From Desulfosarcina alkanivorans (GTDB taxonomy: Bacteria > Desulfobacterota > Desulfobacteria > Desulfobacterales > Desulfosarcinaceae), in assembly GCF_009688945.1 (NCBI RefSeq), contig NZ_AP021874.1, positions 4,340,001 to 4,404,000 of the forward strand: DNA of 64,000 bases, written 5' to 3'. Under the pieces are notes generated by a model. That model was not told the origin of the DNA and searched no databases. It was given only the letters and a program-made list of their open reading frames with translations. The translations under genes and the position numbers were made by a program. Below are positions 1 through 8,896 of the stretch, piece by piece (the first letter of the stretch is position 1; each line of letters begins with the position of its first letter).

Positions 1-1
1 T

Positions 2-64
2 CTCCTCGGTCGTCCTGCCATGAGCAAGGAGGATATCGCTGAGGTGCTGAAAACCGCTCTGTAA
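2..64 (+). CDS. C-terminal end of an unidentified protein (cut by window edge)
   Basis: An open frame enters from the left edge and ends at the TAA at 62-64. The last visible residues read LLGRPAMSKEDIAEVLKTAL. That is too little to assign a family; the tail would fit a PLP-dependent aminotransferase C-terminus, but this is only an impression. Confidence 0.4.
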   Translation, partial: LLGRPAMSKEDIAEVLKTAL

Positions 65-269
65 GCGTCACTCCGATGGCGCCCGCCGGTAAACGACAGC
101 TTTCAGTGGTCACGAGGTGCGGCGCCCGCTTTAAAAATGGCACCAAGATAGGAGCATCAACCGTGGAAATAAAGAAAAACGGTTCTCAGCCATCGATGCA
201 AGGACCCGCCGAATGGCTTACCGGTAGCGTTCGCATCGATCCGCTCTTTCTGATGGCCAACGATCCATC

Positions 270-803
270 TCGTGCTCATCAACTGCCGATAACCCGGACA
301 GTATGCGGGTATCTACCGGTATTCGCTCTCCGGGCTTGATCAGGATTTTGTCCGACCCCCACCTTCTCAATCGGGACAGTCTTTTCTTCATCGCCGCTTA
401 TTACCGTGGCGGTTTCCGGTGTTATGTGCACCAGTGACGTGATGGCCTTGCGTGCCGATTCGCTGGTGACCTGTTCAATCAGCCCGCCCATGGTCATCAC
501 AAAACTGACAACGGCGGCGGTTAGAAATTCGCCCTGGATGAGACTGGCGATGATCGCCAGGCTGACCAATTCATCTACGTTGACTTCGCGCTCGAGTAGC
601 CCCTTCACTGCGCCCCAAACAATGGGGGCACCATTTATGACTACGGATATGATGGCCAGGATGTTTCCCAAGAGGCTGGTATTTGGGCTGCCATAATCAA
701 TGAGGAAACTAAACAGTGCCAGTACCGCCGCTGCGAAAGCCAGGTAGAAATCTCTCAATCTGAACAATTCCTGATACACACCCAGTTTGGAAAAAACGCC
801 CAA
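270..803 (-). pseudogene. Remnant of heavy-metal P1B-type ATPase
   Basis: The frame opening with TTG at 801-803 (directly after an in-frame TAA) reads through transmembrane segments typical of P1B ATPases and a conserved stretch with VNVDELVSLAIIAS, then the start of the actuator domain (ESARKAITSLVHITPETATV). Near 350 the frame breaks: shifting it restores GDKILIKPGERIPVD, the expected continuation, followed by a degraded SAVDE. The phosphorylation (DKTGT) and nucleotide-binding domains are absent, so this is an N-terminal or middle fragment with a frameshift and a 3' deletion. The N-terminal metal-binding domain is also missing. It is probably a dead metal exporter and belongs with the other decayed metal genes up to 9 kb. 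Confidence 0.8.
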
Positions 804-865
804 TTATTGATTCAATCCTGTCCAATTAAGGTTACCATGCAATTGAAGTGATAATAATCAATTTA

Positions 866-1927
866 CTATCCGTTTACAGCCATACCGGCTTCAAAGAGAA
901 TGATCTCATCTACCTGTGGCCTGATACCAATCTTCTGACCAATCGAGTGATTATGATGGCTTGATACCAACGCAAGCACCTCCTCATCACTTTGTAGTTG
1001 CAACGAATAAAGAATGTTTGCGCCTCGAAATCTCTTTCTGATTACTTTGGCTTTAAATGGGCTGCTGTCATCGTGGATGATATCGTCCGGCCGAATCAGC
1101 ACATCGGCGGGGCAGCCATTTCTGCATGGATAGGAAAAACGACCTTTTAGAGTGCCAAGACTAGTCTGAACTTCGTCCGCCGATGTGACTTGCCCTTGAA
1201 CCAGCACCCCTTCGCCGACAAAGTCTGCTACATATTGGCTTTTGGGTCGGTGATAGAGGTTATAGGCCGTGTCCCACTGTTCTAGCGCCCCTTCTCTCAT
1301 CACGCCAATGATATCTGCCATGGCAAAGGCTTCATGCTGATTGTGGGTAACAAGCAGGGCACTGATGCCGATATCCTTGAGGATGTTTCGTACATCGATG
1401 CAAAGCCGTTCCCGCAATGCGACATCTAAATTCGAAAAGGGTTCGTCCAATAGCAGCAATTCCGGATTGGGTGCCAGCGCCCTGGCCAAGGCAACGCGTT
1501 GCTGCTGGCCGCCGGACAGTTCATGGGGGTATTTTTTGGCGTCGTTTTCCAAACCAACCAGCTCAAGCATATTGCCTACGCGCCTCCTCCGGTCTTTTGA
1601 AGGTCGGTTTCCGATACCAAATGCAATATTCTTTTCAATCGTTAAATGGGGAAACAGTGCATAGTCTTGAAATACCATTCCCAGCCGTCTGTCTTCAGGA
1701 GGCACATGCCTGGATAAGCTTGATACCAACGTCCCGTCTATCCGGATCGTACCCGATGGAATGGTTTCGAATCCGGCGATACAACGTAATGCAGTGGTTT
1801 TACCGCACCCGCTTTCTCCCAACAGACAACCAATATGACCCCTTTTAAGATCAAGTGATAACGCGCTGATGACGCATTTGTCATTAAACGCTTTTGAAAT
1901 TGAATCTATGTGTAGCGCACTCGACAT
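866..1927 (-). CDS. fbpC: Fe(III) ABC transporter ATP-binding protein
   Basis: 353 residues, the length usual for FbpC/PotA-type importer ATPases. Visible motifs are Walker A GESGCGKTT (about residues 37-45), Q-loop in VFQDYALFPH, signature LSGGQQQR (137-144), Walker B LLLLDEP (157-163) and a C-terminal TOBE-like region from about 230. It should energise Fe(III) uptake through the adjacent two-domain permease, from which it is separated by 16 bp on the same strand. Last gene of the operon binding protein-permease-ATPase. Substrate assignment (iron rather than thiamine or sulfate) rests on the binding protein and the neighbouring DtxR-type regulator. Confidence 0.9.
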   Translation of the reverse strand: MSSALHIDSISKAFNDKCVISALSLDLKRGHIGCLLGESGCGKTTALRCIAGFETIPSGTIRIDGTLVSSLSRHVPPEDRRLGMVFQDYALFPHLTIEKNIAFGIGNRPSKDRRRRVGNMLELVGLENDAKKYPHELSGGQQQRVALARALAPNPELLLLDEPFSNLDVALRERLCIDVRNILKDIGISALLVTHNQHEAFAMADIIGVMREGALEQWDTAYNLYHRPKSQYVADFVGEGVLVQGQVTSADEVQTSLGTLKGRFSYPCRNGCPADVLIRPDDIIHDDSSPFKAKVIRKRFRGANILYSLQLQSDEEVLALVSSHHNHSIGQKIGIRPQVDEIILFEAGMAVNG

Positions 1928-1943
1928 TATTAATATCCTGAAA

Positions 1944-3662
1944 TTATAAAGTTGATCCTTCCGCTTTTTTGTTCAGCAGCATCAATGGTAACAAGCCAGC
2001 AGCAACCAGGGTGATGGATGGCAGTGCCGCCCGCTGCCACTCGCCTTCAGATGTCAACTCAAACACTTTGACGGCAAGGGTGTCCCACCCGAATGGACGT
2101 GTCATCAACGTGATCGGCATCTCCTTCATCACATCCACAAATACAAGCATCGCAGCGATAAAGAGACCATTTTTTAAAATGGGAATGTGGACGCGCTTGA
2201 GCAATTTGAAGCCGGTAATTCCCATAAGAGTTGCGGCTTCATCCATGTTCTTTGTAATCCGCAGCATGCTGCTATTAATGGTATTAAAACCTGCGGTCAG
2301 AAAACGGACGGTATACGAAAATAAAACCACAGCAATGGTACCGTTCAACACGGATGACAAATCGATCCCGAAAATATCCCTGAACACCCAAACCATCGGT
2401 TTGTCGGCCCAATTGATGATAATCACAATACCGACAGCCAGAACGGTTCCTGGCAAAGCATACCCCATCGTAGCAAACCGTATGATCCATTTAGTGAAAA
2501 GATCGTTGTTTAGCCGCTGGATATAGGCCAGAAGCAGGCCAAGGGTGGCAATTAGCGCTGCAGCCATTGAAGAAAACAACAGGCTTCTGAATAGTAGGCC
2601 GAGGTAGCGGCTATCCAGTTCAGCGGATATCGAGGCGATTGACCAAACAATCAATTGCAGGCATGGAACTACGAAGGCAACCATAACGATGAACATCAGC
2701 GAAAAACAGGCCGCCCATTTACTCCAACCGTTGAGTTTCAATCGATTCGACGCCAGAGATAATCGGCCTACCTGATGAAACTGCATTCTACTGCGCATGC
2801 GTTGCTCGATGATGATGATCACAAAAACAAACAGGAGGAGCACCGAGGAGAGTTGTGCGGCAGCCGTAAGTGAAAAAAAACCGAACCAGGCTTTATAGAT
2901 GCCGGTGGTAAACGTGTCGTAGTTAAATATGGAAACCGCGCCGAAGTCAGCCAATGTCTCCATGAGTACCAGCATCATACCGCTGGCGATCCACGGCCTG
3001 GCCATAGGCAAAGCAGCCTTGAAAAATGCCTTCATGGGGCTGTGCCCAAGTATTCGTGACACTTCCAGGACGTTTTTCCCCTGAGTCTCGAACGCATTGC
3101 GAGCTAGCAAATACACATAGGGAAACAGCGCCAACGACATGACCAGGATCACACCACCGGCAGAGCGGATCTTGGGGAACCAACTTACGGATAGATGAAG
3201 CTGGCCTCTTAGAAACGACTGTACCGGTCCGGAAAAATCCAGCAGGCCAATAAAAACAAATGCCAGTACGTAGGTCGGTACCGCCAAGGGCAGCACCAGC
3301 GCCCAATTGAAAAACGATCTTCCGGGAAATTCACATGCGGCTGTCAGCCATGCCGAACCAACACCAAGAACGAATGTTCCCGCCAACACCCCAACACTCA
3401 AAACGAATGTGTTTTTCAGCCATCCGATAAGCAGCGTGTCAACAATGTGCTGCCAAATTTTCGATTCCGGCTGGATGATGGAAGTGACAATCACCAGCAA
3501 CGGCAAGATAACAGCTAATGCCGCGACCACCGCAATTGCTTTGATGCTGATCAACGCTTGCAGCTTGCTAAGCAAGGTGTTGCCTGCAGGATCGTGATAC
3601 TTGCTGTCGGTTACACATACCGAAGTGTTCATAACACCACATGAAGGTGCCCAGACCCTCAT
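1944..3662 (-). CDS. fbpB: Fe(III) ABC transporter permease (two fused membrane domains)
   Basis: 572 residues with about 12 predicted membrane segments arranged as two homologous binding-protein-dependent permease halves, the usual architecture of FbpB-type iron permeases. Each half carries an EAA-like loop (about 'EVSRILGHSPMKAFFKAALP' and 'DEAATLMGITGFKLLKRVHIP'). It sits in the inner membrane between the ATPase and the binding protein. The start is uncertain: the ATG at 3660-3662 and an internal ATG ten codons later are both possible, and neither has a strong Shine-Dalgarno. Confidence 0.9.
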   Translation of the reverse strand: MRVWAPSCGVMNTSVCVTDSKYHDPAGNTLLSKLQALISIKAIAVVAALAVILPLLVIVTSIIQPESKIWQHIVDTLLIGWLKNTFVLSVGVLAGTFVLGVGSAWLTAACEFPGRSFFNWALVLPLAVPTYVLAFVFIGLLDFSGPVQSFLRGQLHLSVSWFPKIRSAGGVILVMSLALFPYVYLLARNAFETQGKNVLEVSRILGHSPMKAFFKAALPMARPWIASGMMLVLMETLADFGAVSIFNYDTFTTGIYKAWFGFFSLTAAAQLSSVLLLFVFVIIIIEQRMRSRMQFHQVGRLSLASNRLKLNGWSKWAACFSLMFIVMVAFVVPCLQLIVWSIASISAELDSRYLGLLFRSLLFSSMAAALIATLGLLLAYIQRLNNDLFTKWIIRFATMGYALPGTVLAVGIVIIINWADKPMVWVFRDIFGIDLSSVLNGTIAVVLFSYTVRFLTAGFNTINSSMLRITKNMDEAATLMGITGFKLLKRVHIPILKNGLFIAAMLVFVDVMKEMPITLMTRPFGWDTLAVKVFELTSEGEWQRAALPSITLVAAGLLPLMLLNKKAEGSTL

Positions 3663-3723
3663 CTGCCAAGTTTTAGTTTTGCAGGTGGGGGCATGGGTGT
3701 TGAAAGATTAAAAACCAATTCGG

Positions 3724-4734
3724 CTAATTGTATCCGGCACGGTCCATCAGCTGGATAGCGGTGGCCTGGTTTTCACCTGCATTGGCCAGATTGATTTGGT
3801 TTTGCTTGAACGATCCCCATGACGCGACAGTCGGGTTGACAGGGACATTGGGGTTGACCGGATATTCCATATTTACATCGGCAAATATCTGCTGGGCACT
3901 TTCAGTTGAAAGCCATTCCAGGAAAGCGACGGCCTGGGGTTTATTTCTGGAGGCAGCCACTATACCTGCTCCGGATACATTTACATGAACGCCTCCGGTT
4001 GACTGGTTCGGCCAGTACAGAGCAATTGGAATAGTTGGATCTTTTTTGGTCAACCGTCCAAAATAATAGGTGTTCACAATCCCAACATCACCTTGACCGG
4101 CAATGATTGCTTCCATGGTCTTGGTGTCATTCGAAAAAGGTGGCGCTGCCAGATTGTTCACCCACCCCCTTAGAATTTCGCTGGTCCTGGTCTCTCCATG
4201 CTCCTTAATCAACATAGCGACGAGAGACTGATTGTACACTTTCTTGGAAGTCCTGAGGACCAATCGATCTTTCCAGTCCGGATTGGCCAGATCCTCATAT
4301 GTGGCCAACTCACCGGCCTTAACACGATCGGTGCTGTATACAATTGTCCTGGCACGTATTGACAGCCCAAACCATCGATTATCCGGATCTCTCAAATGGC
4401 TTGGAATATTGGCGGCTAAGACTTCCGAGTCCACTGGTTGGAGAACGTGCTCTTTGGCGGCATGCCACAGATTGCCCGCATCGACGGTGATCAAAAGATC
4501 TGCCGGTGTGTTTTTCCCCTCGGCCTTGATCCGCTGGAGCAGGACAGGGGCTTTGTCAGTAATGTATTTGATTTTGACGCCGGTTTCTTTTGTGTAGCGA
4601 TTAAAAACGGGTTTGATCAGGTGTTCTTTGCGCGCAGAATATACTACCAATTCTTGGCTGAATGCAGTTCCGGCATAAGCGATAATGCCGATCAAGAAAA
4701 AAATTGAAATTACCGTGCGATTACGTTTGTTCAT
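3724..4734 (-). CDS. fbpA: Periplasmic Fe(III)-binding protein
   Basis: 336 residues. The first ~26 form a signal peptide (basic MNKRNR, hydrophobic core, AFS cleavage region), so the mature protein is periplasmic. It opens with LVVYSARKE and contains GIVNTYYFGRL, whose tandem tyrosines match the iron ligands of FbpA/FutA proteins, plus MEYPVNPNVPV near the C-terminus, which is conserved in that family. It delivers Fe(III) to the fbpB-fbpC transporter downstream. The shared upstream region with the divergent DtxR-type gene contains a palindrome, suggesting iron-responsive control. Confidence 0.92.
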   Translation of the reverse strand: MNKRNRTVISIFFLIGIIAYAGTAFSQELVVYSARKEHLIKPVFNRYTKETGVKIKYITDKAPVLLQRIKAEGKNTPADLLITVDAGNLWHAAKEHVLQPVDSEVLAANIPSHLRDPDNRWFGLSIRARTIVYSTDRVKAGELATYEDLANPDWKDRLVLRTSKKVYNQSLVAMLIKEHGETRTSEILRGWVNNLAAPPFSNDTKTMEAIIAGQGDVGIVNTYYFGRLTKKDPTIPIALYWPNQSTGGVHVNVSGAGIVAASRNKPQAVAFLEWLSTESAQQIFADVNMEYPVNPNVPVNPTVASWGSFKQNQINLANAGENQATAIQLMDRAGYN

Positions 4735-4807
4735 CGAAACAGAATCTCCTTTATTATAAATGATTACAAAATATTAAAAGCTAAGATGTAAAAACCGCAG
4801 TTCCAAT

Positions 4808-4846
4808 TTGACAATGTTTGATAGCCCAAACATTATATTTAGTCAA
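4808..4846. promoter_or_regulatory. Divergent promoters overlapping a DtxR-type palindrome
   Basis: An exact 8-bp inverted repeat, AATGTTTG-N6-CAAACATT, lies at 4813-4834. A plus-strand promoter (TTGACA at 4808-4813, 17-bp spacer, CATTAT at 4831-4836) and a minus-strand promoter (TTGACT at 4841-4846, 17-bp spacer, TATCAA at 4818-4823) both overlap it. A bound dimer would block both directions. The dtxR-like gene and the iron transporter operon are the natural targets; that the DtxR-like protein is the ligand is inference. Confidence 0.6.
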
Positions 4847-4948
4847 CGACATTTTTATATCCCTCAATAATTTTTTGACAAATTGATTAAAGTATGCGAT
4901 TTGCATAGATATTGGAAACGATTGACTGTGTCCGGAGGGATAGCGTTT

Positions 4949-5455
4949 ATGGAAGGATTGTCAGAAAATTTGGAAGATTACCTCGAAACCATCCTGGTGC
5001 TTCAAAATGAAAATACCGTGGCTCGGGTTAAAGATATTGCCGAAAAGCTGGGTGTGCTCAGCGGAACCGTTACCTCGGCACTACGAACACTTTCCGAGAA
5101 AAAGTTGATCAACTACAAGCCATATAGCTTTATCACCCTTACGAAAAAAGGGAAAACCATCGCCGAGGAAGTATTAAGGCGGCATAATGTGGTCAAAGAC
5201 TTTTTACAATGCGTGTTGCTATTGGATGAGGAGAAAGCCGAAGAGAACGCCTGCCGCATGGAACATTCCATGGACAAGGTTGCGATCAACCGGCTTGTCC
5301 AATTTATTGAATACATCTACCAGTGTCCCCGAACCGGCGAAGATTGGATTGGCAATTTCAATACATTCTTTACACAAAATAAAATTGCCGAGGCCAACTG
5401 CCCGGAGTGTTTAAATAATTGTATGAAGCGATACCTAAATAAAACCGCTAAATAG
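4949..5455 (+). CDS. DtxR/MntR-family metal-dependent transcriptional regulator
   Basis: 168 residues from the ATG at 4949, chosen because GGAGGGA lies at 4934-4940; the longer frame from 4883 has no such support. Residues 1-65 form a winged helix (NLEDYLETILVLQ, then VKDIAEKLGVLSGTVTSALRTL) and the following region the metal-binding dimerisation domain (EEVLRRHNVVKDFLQ, ACRMEHSMD). The SH3-like third domain is missing. The tail carries CPECLNNC, a Cys cluster seen in some DtxR-like proteins. Divergent from the Fe(III) transporter and likely its iron-responsive repressor and autoregulator. Confidence 0.88.
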   Translation: MEGLSENLEDYLETILVLQNENTVARVKDIAEKLGVLSGTVTSALRTLSEKKLINYKPYSFITLTKKGKTIAEEVLRRHNVVKDFLQCVLLLDEEKAEENACRMEHSMDKVAINRLVQFIEYIYQCPRTGEDWIGNFNTFFTQNKIAEANCPECLNNCMKRYLNKTAK

Positions 5456-5471
5456 GACCCTACGTTTTTTT

Positions 5472-5768
5472 CTATGATAGTTTTAGCCCTTCAAGAATAG
5501 GACACTCTCCCGATAGGCTGTTGTCATCGCATTGAATCAACATTCGACCAAGAGCATCGCGGATCTGGATGAGTTCATTGATTTTTTGATTTACAGCGAC
5601 CGCTTTAGCAGTAGCGTTCTCTTTAACATCCCGGCAGTTCATGGCTTTATTCGTCCTAAGTCCCAATAGGTCATCAATCTCATCAAGGGAGAAGCCAACG
5701 GATTCACATCGTATTATAAATAATATCCGTCTGATCGCTTCGGTTGAAGACCGTTTCGGCACGATCAA
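5472..5768 (-). pseudogene. MerR-family regulator, N-terminal DNA-binding half missing
   Basis: 98 residues that match only the C-terminal part of MerR proteins: AIRRILFIIRCESVGFSLDEIDDLLGL, then a coiled-coil dimerisation helix and a metal-loop-like end with C..D...GECPILEGL. The winged-helix residues that should precede it are not found upstream; the frame starts at a TTG with no plausible recognition helix. It is probably a 5'-truncated mercury- or copper-type regulator. The HMA-domain gene that follows on the other strand fits a former metal-resistance cluster. Confidence 0.7.
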
Positions 5769-6016
5769 TCACAAGGCCGGGATGTTGCTGCCGAATGCGT
5801 TACCGAGATGACACCACGGTCCTTGGAAGTATATCCAACCAGGCCGTCGACCTATCTGATTGACTGTGTGCTGATCATCTGATTGAGACCGTCCTTCCCT
5901 GAATTTGCGTGGTCATGCCTTGTACCGATATGGGGCCAGGCATGATGTCCGCATTTCAACAGCCACCTTTACGGCGATTCAATAAAGATTGCCCATACAC
6001 TTGGAGGCCGATCTCA

Positions 6017-6904
6017 ATGAAACATCGATTTAACCAACCTTTGGTAATTATGATTGCCGTCGTCCTGATGGCGAGCGCCCTTTTCGCCACCGCAGCCCTT
6101 TCAACCAAACCTTCAGCCGGTGATGCGGTGCGCGGACGCGCAAAGGCCGTTTTGCGCGTGGATGGCATGACCTGCGGAGGCTGCATCGCGACAATCGAAA
6201 AGAGCCTGGCCGGATTCGAAGGCGTCGACGACGTTCAGGTCGAGAATGCCTCCGGAACCACCGAAATCTTATACGACAGTGCCCTCGCCCCGGATGTGGA
6301 GCGCATGGCGGCCGCCATTACGGCCAACGGCTACCCTGGGACGGTGATGCGCACCCTTTCGCCCGACCCGATACGCGAGCAGGATCGCGCGAACACTGCC
6401 CGGTCGGAAAAGGCGATCGCATCCGTGGGCGGCGTGGAGATCCCCCGCAGCGACCTTGAAATCGAGATGGCCCATGTCCACAGCCGATACCAGATGGCCT
6501 ACGGGGAAAACGCCATGGCCAGCGATCAGGACCAACGGCTGCTGAACAACCTGAAGGTTCAGATCGCGCGCCGCCTCGTCGACGAAAGCATCAAGTTGCA
6601 GGAGATCCGAAGCGCAGGATTCACCGTTGATCCATCTATGTTGGCGCAGCAGTATGAGACCTTCTGGAAGGAAAGAGGGTTTGCCGATCAGGCCGTCGAC
6701 AAATTGAGGAAGCGTACCGAAGTGGCGAACCTTTGCTTGATCGAACAGACGGGTATCGGTGGCGCGCGCATTCACGCTCAACCGCTTCAGATCAATGATG
6801 AACTGGATGGAGAGAAAAGGTGCGTCGCGCTTTCCTTGTCTGTCGAATCGTGTAGCGTCGTATTATTCTCGACGAATCTTAAAAGGGATATTTCATGCTT
6901 ATGA
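6017..6904 (+). CDS. Exported HMA (MerP-like) domain protein with helical C-terminal region
   Basis: 295 residues from the ATG at 6017 (GGAGG at 6003-6007); the frame from 5909 has no ribosome site. Residues 7-27 are a signal sequence or membrane anchor, so the rest should lie in the periplasm. Residues 44-110 are a heavy-metal-associated domain with GMTCGGC (Cys53, Cys56), like MerP and copper chaperones. Residues 125-240 are a charged helical region resembling the N-terminal part of SurA/PpiC-type chaperones (VGGVEIPRSDLEIEM...). The last ~55 residues look unlike either and may follow a frameshift, so the gene could be 3'-damaged. Metal specificity cannot be read from the sequence. Confidence 0.7.
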   Translation: MKHRFNQPLVIMIAVVLMASALFATAALSTKPSAGDAVRGRAKAVLRVDGMTCGGCIATIEKSLAGFEGVDDVQVENASGTTEILYDSALAPDVERMAAAITANGYPGTVMRTLSPDPIREQDRANTARSEKAIASVGGVEIPRSDLEIEMAHVHSRYQMAYGENAMASDQDQRLLNNLKVQIARRLVDESIKLQEIRSAGFTVDPSMLAQQYETFWKERGFADQAVDKLRKRTEVANLCLIEQTGIGGARIHAQPLQINDELDGEKRCVALSLSVESCSVVLFSTNLKRDISCL

Positions 6905-7176
6905 TGGGCAGATCGTACACAACGATTTCCTGAACGGCAGGTAGCTATAAAGAGCCATACGAGAAAAAAGATGGCCGATCACAACCCATAGTGCTGGGTC
7001 CGTTCCGATGATCAGTTGGCTTTCAAATTGCTGTCAAAGGAGAAAAACGAGCGCGGATTCCGTTGCTCCCTCCAACAGATGCAACTTTTGGAAGACTCCA
7101 GAAAAGCCATGATAGGGTCACTCGAACGAAGCACGTTCTTTCCAGTTCCGCCAGTCCACGCATAAGCGACTGCACG

Positions 7177-8316
7177 TTAACGTCCCAGCCGCTTCACCGC
7201 CTTTACCACCACGATAACCGCACGATCGATCTGATCGACCGTGGTCATTCGCCCCGTGGAAAACCGCACGGTTCCCCTGGCCCATTCCACCGGCACCCGC
7301 ATGGCTTCAAGGACGTGAGAAAGGGTTACCGTATCCGAATGGCAGGCGGCGCCGGCAGACGCGGCCACCTCCAGGCCGATCTCCTCCAGAATGCGGTTGG
7401 CCTCAAGCCCCCTGAAAGAAAGGCTCACGGTGTTGGGCAGCCGACGCTCCGGGTGGCCATTGAGTAGCAGGTCGGGGATCTGATCCGCCAGCCCCCGGTG
7501 CAACCGGTCGCGCATGGCCTGCAGATGACGCCGGCTATGATCGAGGCTGCGGTCGGCCATTTCGCAGGCCTTGCCCAGCCCCACGATCGCCGCTACGTTT
7601 TCGGTGCCGGCCCGCCAGCCCATCTCCTGCCCGGCCCCATGGCAGAACGTCTCCGGCAGCAAACCGCTTCTCACATAAAGGGCACCGATTCCCTTGGGGG
7701 CGTAAACCTTGTGTCCGGCCACGGAGAGCAGATCCACGTTCAGGGCTTCAACATCCGTGGCAATCTTGCCCACGCTCTGAGCCGCATCGGTGTGGATACA
7801 GATGCCTTTCTTTCTGGCAAGGGCGGCGATATCGGCAACCGGCTGAATCGTTCCGACCTCGTTGTTGGCGTGCATAATGGTAATCAGGATCGTGTCCGGC
7901 CGAATGGCGGCCGCCACATCCTCCACGCGGACCATGCCGGCATCGTCGACATCCACATAACTGGTTTCAAAACCCTCTTTTTTCAGGGACCGGCATACCT
8001 CCAGCACCGCCGGGTGTTCGATGGTGCTGGTAACGAGGTGGCGGCCTTTTTCCTTTAATGCCCGGGCCATGCCCTTGATGGCATGGTTGTTTGATTCGGT
8101 GCCGCCGGAGGTGAAAACCACCTCCTGCGGTTGACAGCCCAGCAGGCCGGCCACCTGCCGGCGGGCCGCCGCCACCGCCTTTTTGGGTCGGATGCCATAC
8201 CAGTGGGAGCTGGACGGATTGCCGAATTCGGTTTCCAGGAAAGGCCGCATGGCCGTGATCACTTCCGGGTCGAGGGGAGTGGTACCGTTGAAGTCCAAAT
8301 AGAGTGGTTGAATCAT
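7177..8316 (-). CDS. Cysteine desulfurase (NifS/IscS-type)
   Basis: 379 residues, class V aminotransferase fold. It contains GGTESNNHAIKG, HANNEVGTIQP, the PLP-lysine segment SVAGHKVYAPKGIGALYVR and the catalytic-cysteine loop AGAACHSDTVTLSHVL. It removes sulfur from cysteine as enzyme-bound persulfide for Fe-S cluster or thio-modified tRNA synthesis. No iscU or other scaffold gene is adjacent, so the acceptor is unknown. It stands alone on the minus strand, followed downstream by decayed DNA. Confidence 0.93.
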   Translation of the reverse strand: MIQPLYLDFNGTTPLDPEVITAMRPFLETEFGNPSSSHWYGIRPKKAVAAARRQVAGLLGCQPQEVVFTSGGTESNNHAIKGMARALKEKGRHLVTSTIEHPAVLEVCRSLKKEGFETSYVDVDDAGMVRVEDVAAAIRPDTILITIMHANNEVGTIQPVADIAALARKKGICIHTDAAQSVGKIATDVEALNVDLLSVAGHKVYAPKGIGALYVRSGLLPETFCHGAGQEMGWRAGTENVAAIVGLGKACEMADRSLDHSRRHLQAMRDRLHRGLADQIPDLLLNGHPERRLPNTVSLSFRGLEANRILEEIGLEVAASAGAACHSDTVTLSHVLEAMRVPVEWARGTVRFSTGRMTTVDQIDRAVIVVVKAVKRLGR

Positions 8317-8344
8317 GGGAATATTCCGATTTATTTTTGATACT

Positions 8345-8480
8345 TTCGTAAAAAGTCCTTTTTCCGGCGGGTTCGTAAAACACCGAGCTCAAGGATTGCG
8401 AATTCCCAGAAATGAGAAGTGCTTACGGCACTCCGCAGGACGAGGGGTGAAGCGTAACGCAGATATCGGTTTTTTCGAAC
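8345..8480. repeat. Possible small non-coding repeat with inverted ends
   Basis: This intergenic stretch begins with TTCGTAAAAAGTCC and ends with GGTTTTTTCGAA, which pair imperfectly. TTCGTAAAA occurs again at 8372. It has no coding potential I can support. The layout suggests a palindromic mobile remnant (MITE-like), but only one copy is visible here, so this is a weak call. Confidence 0.35.
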
Positions 8481-8483
8481 CCC

Positions 8484-8896
8484 TCATTTTTTATTCGCAG
8501 CCAGATAGGCGTCCACCGACTGCAGGCGCCAGTTCTCTTCTCCCTGCAGGTCGAGAACCCGGTTGTGAAACGGCAGAATCGTGGGGCGGTGCCCCACACT
8601 GTTATAGCGGATGCCCAAACTGCATTGCTGCTCGCCGGCGGCAAAGCCGTTAATCTCTTCAATCTGGGAGACGATCAGGCTCATGGCCGCATACACCTGG
8701 GTGAAGGCGAAGTCGGTATGGATTCGGTGTGGTCACGCACACGTACCAGGCTGTATCGGAAACCGGCCTCGTAGCCCAATTGATCGAAATTGAGCCGCAC
8801 CAGGCGGCGTCCGATCAGCGCCGTGATCAGGGTGCCCGATAGGGAATACCCCAGCACCACCGCCAGCAGAAGCATGATCATGAGCAGCAGGGTCAT
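8484..8896 (-). pseudogene. Remnant of SbmA/BacA-type (ABC_membrane_2) ABC transporter
   Basis: Two overlapping minus-strand frames together look like one decayed gene. The upstream frame (8681-8896) has GRRLVRLNFDQLGYEAGFRYSLVRVRDHTESI, typical of the membrane domain of YddA/SbmA-like transporters. It then shifts into a second frame (8484-8696) that has MSLIVSQIEEINGFAAGEQQ, corresponding to the end of the same domain. The intervening part is deleted, the N-terminal membrane segments are missing and no Walker motifs remain. Confidence 0.7.

Noticed and set aside
76..339. 87-codon plus-strand frame near the left end
   Set aside because: Overlaps the P-type ATPase remnant on the other strand and has no ribosome site or family.
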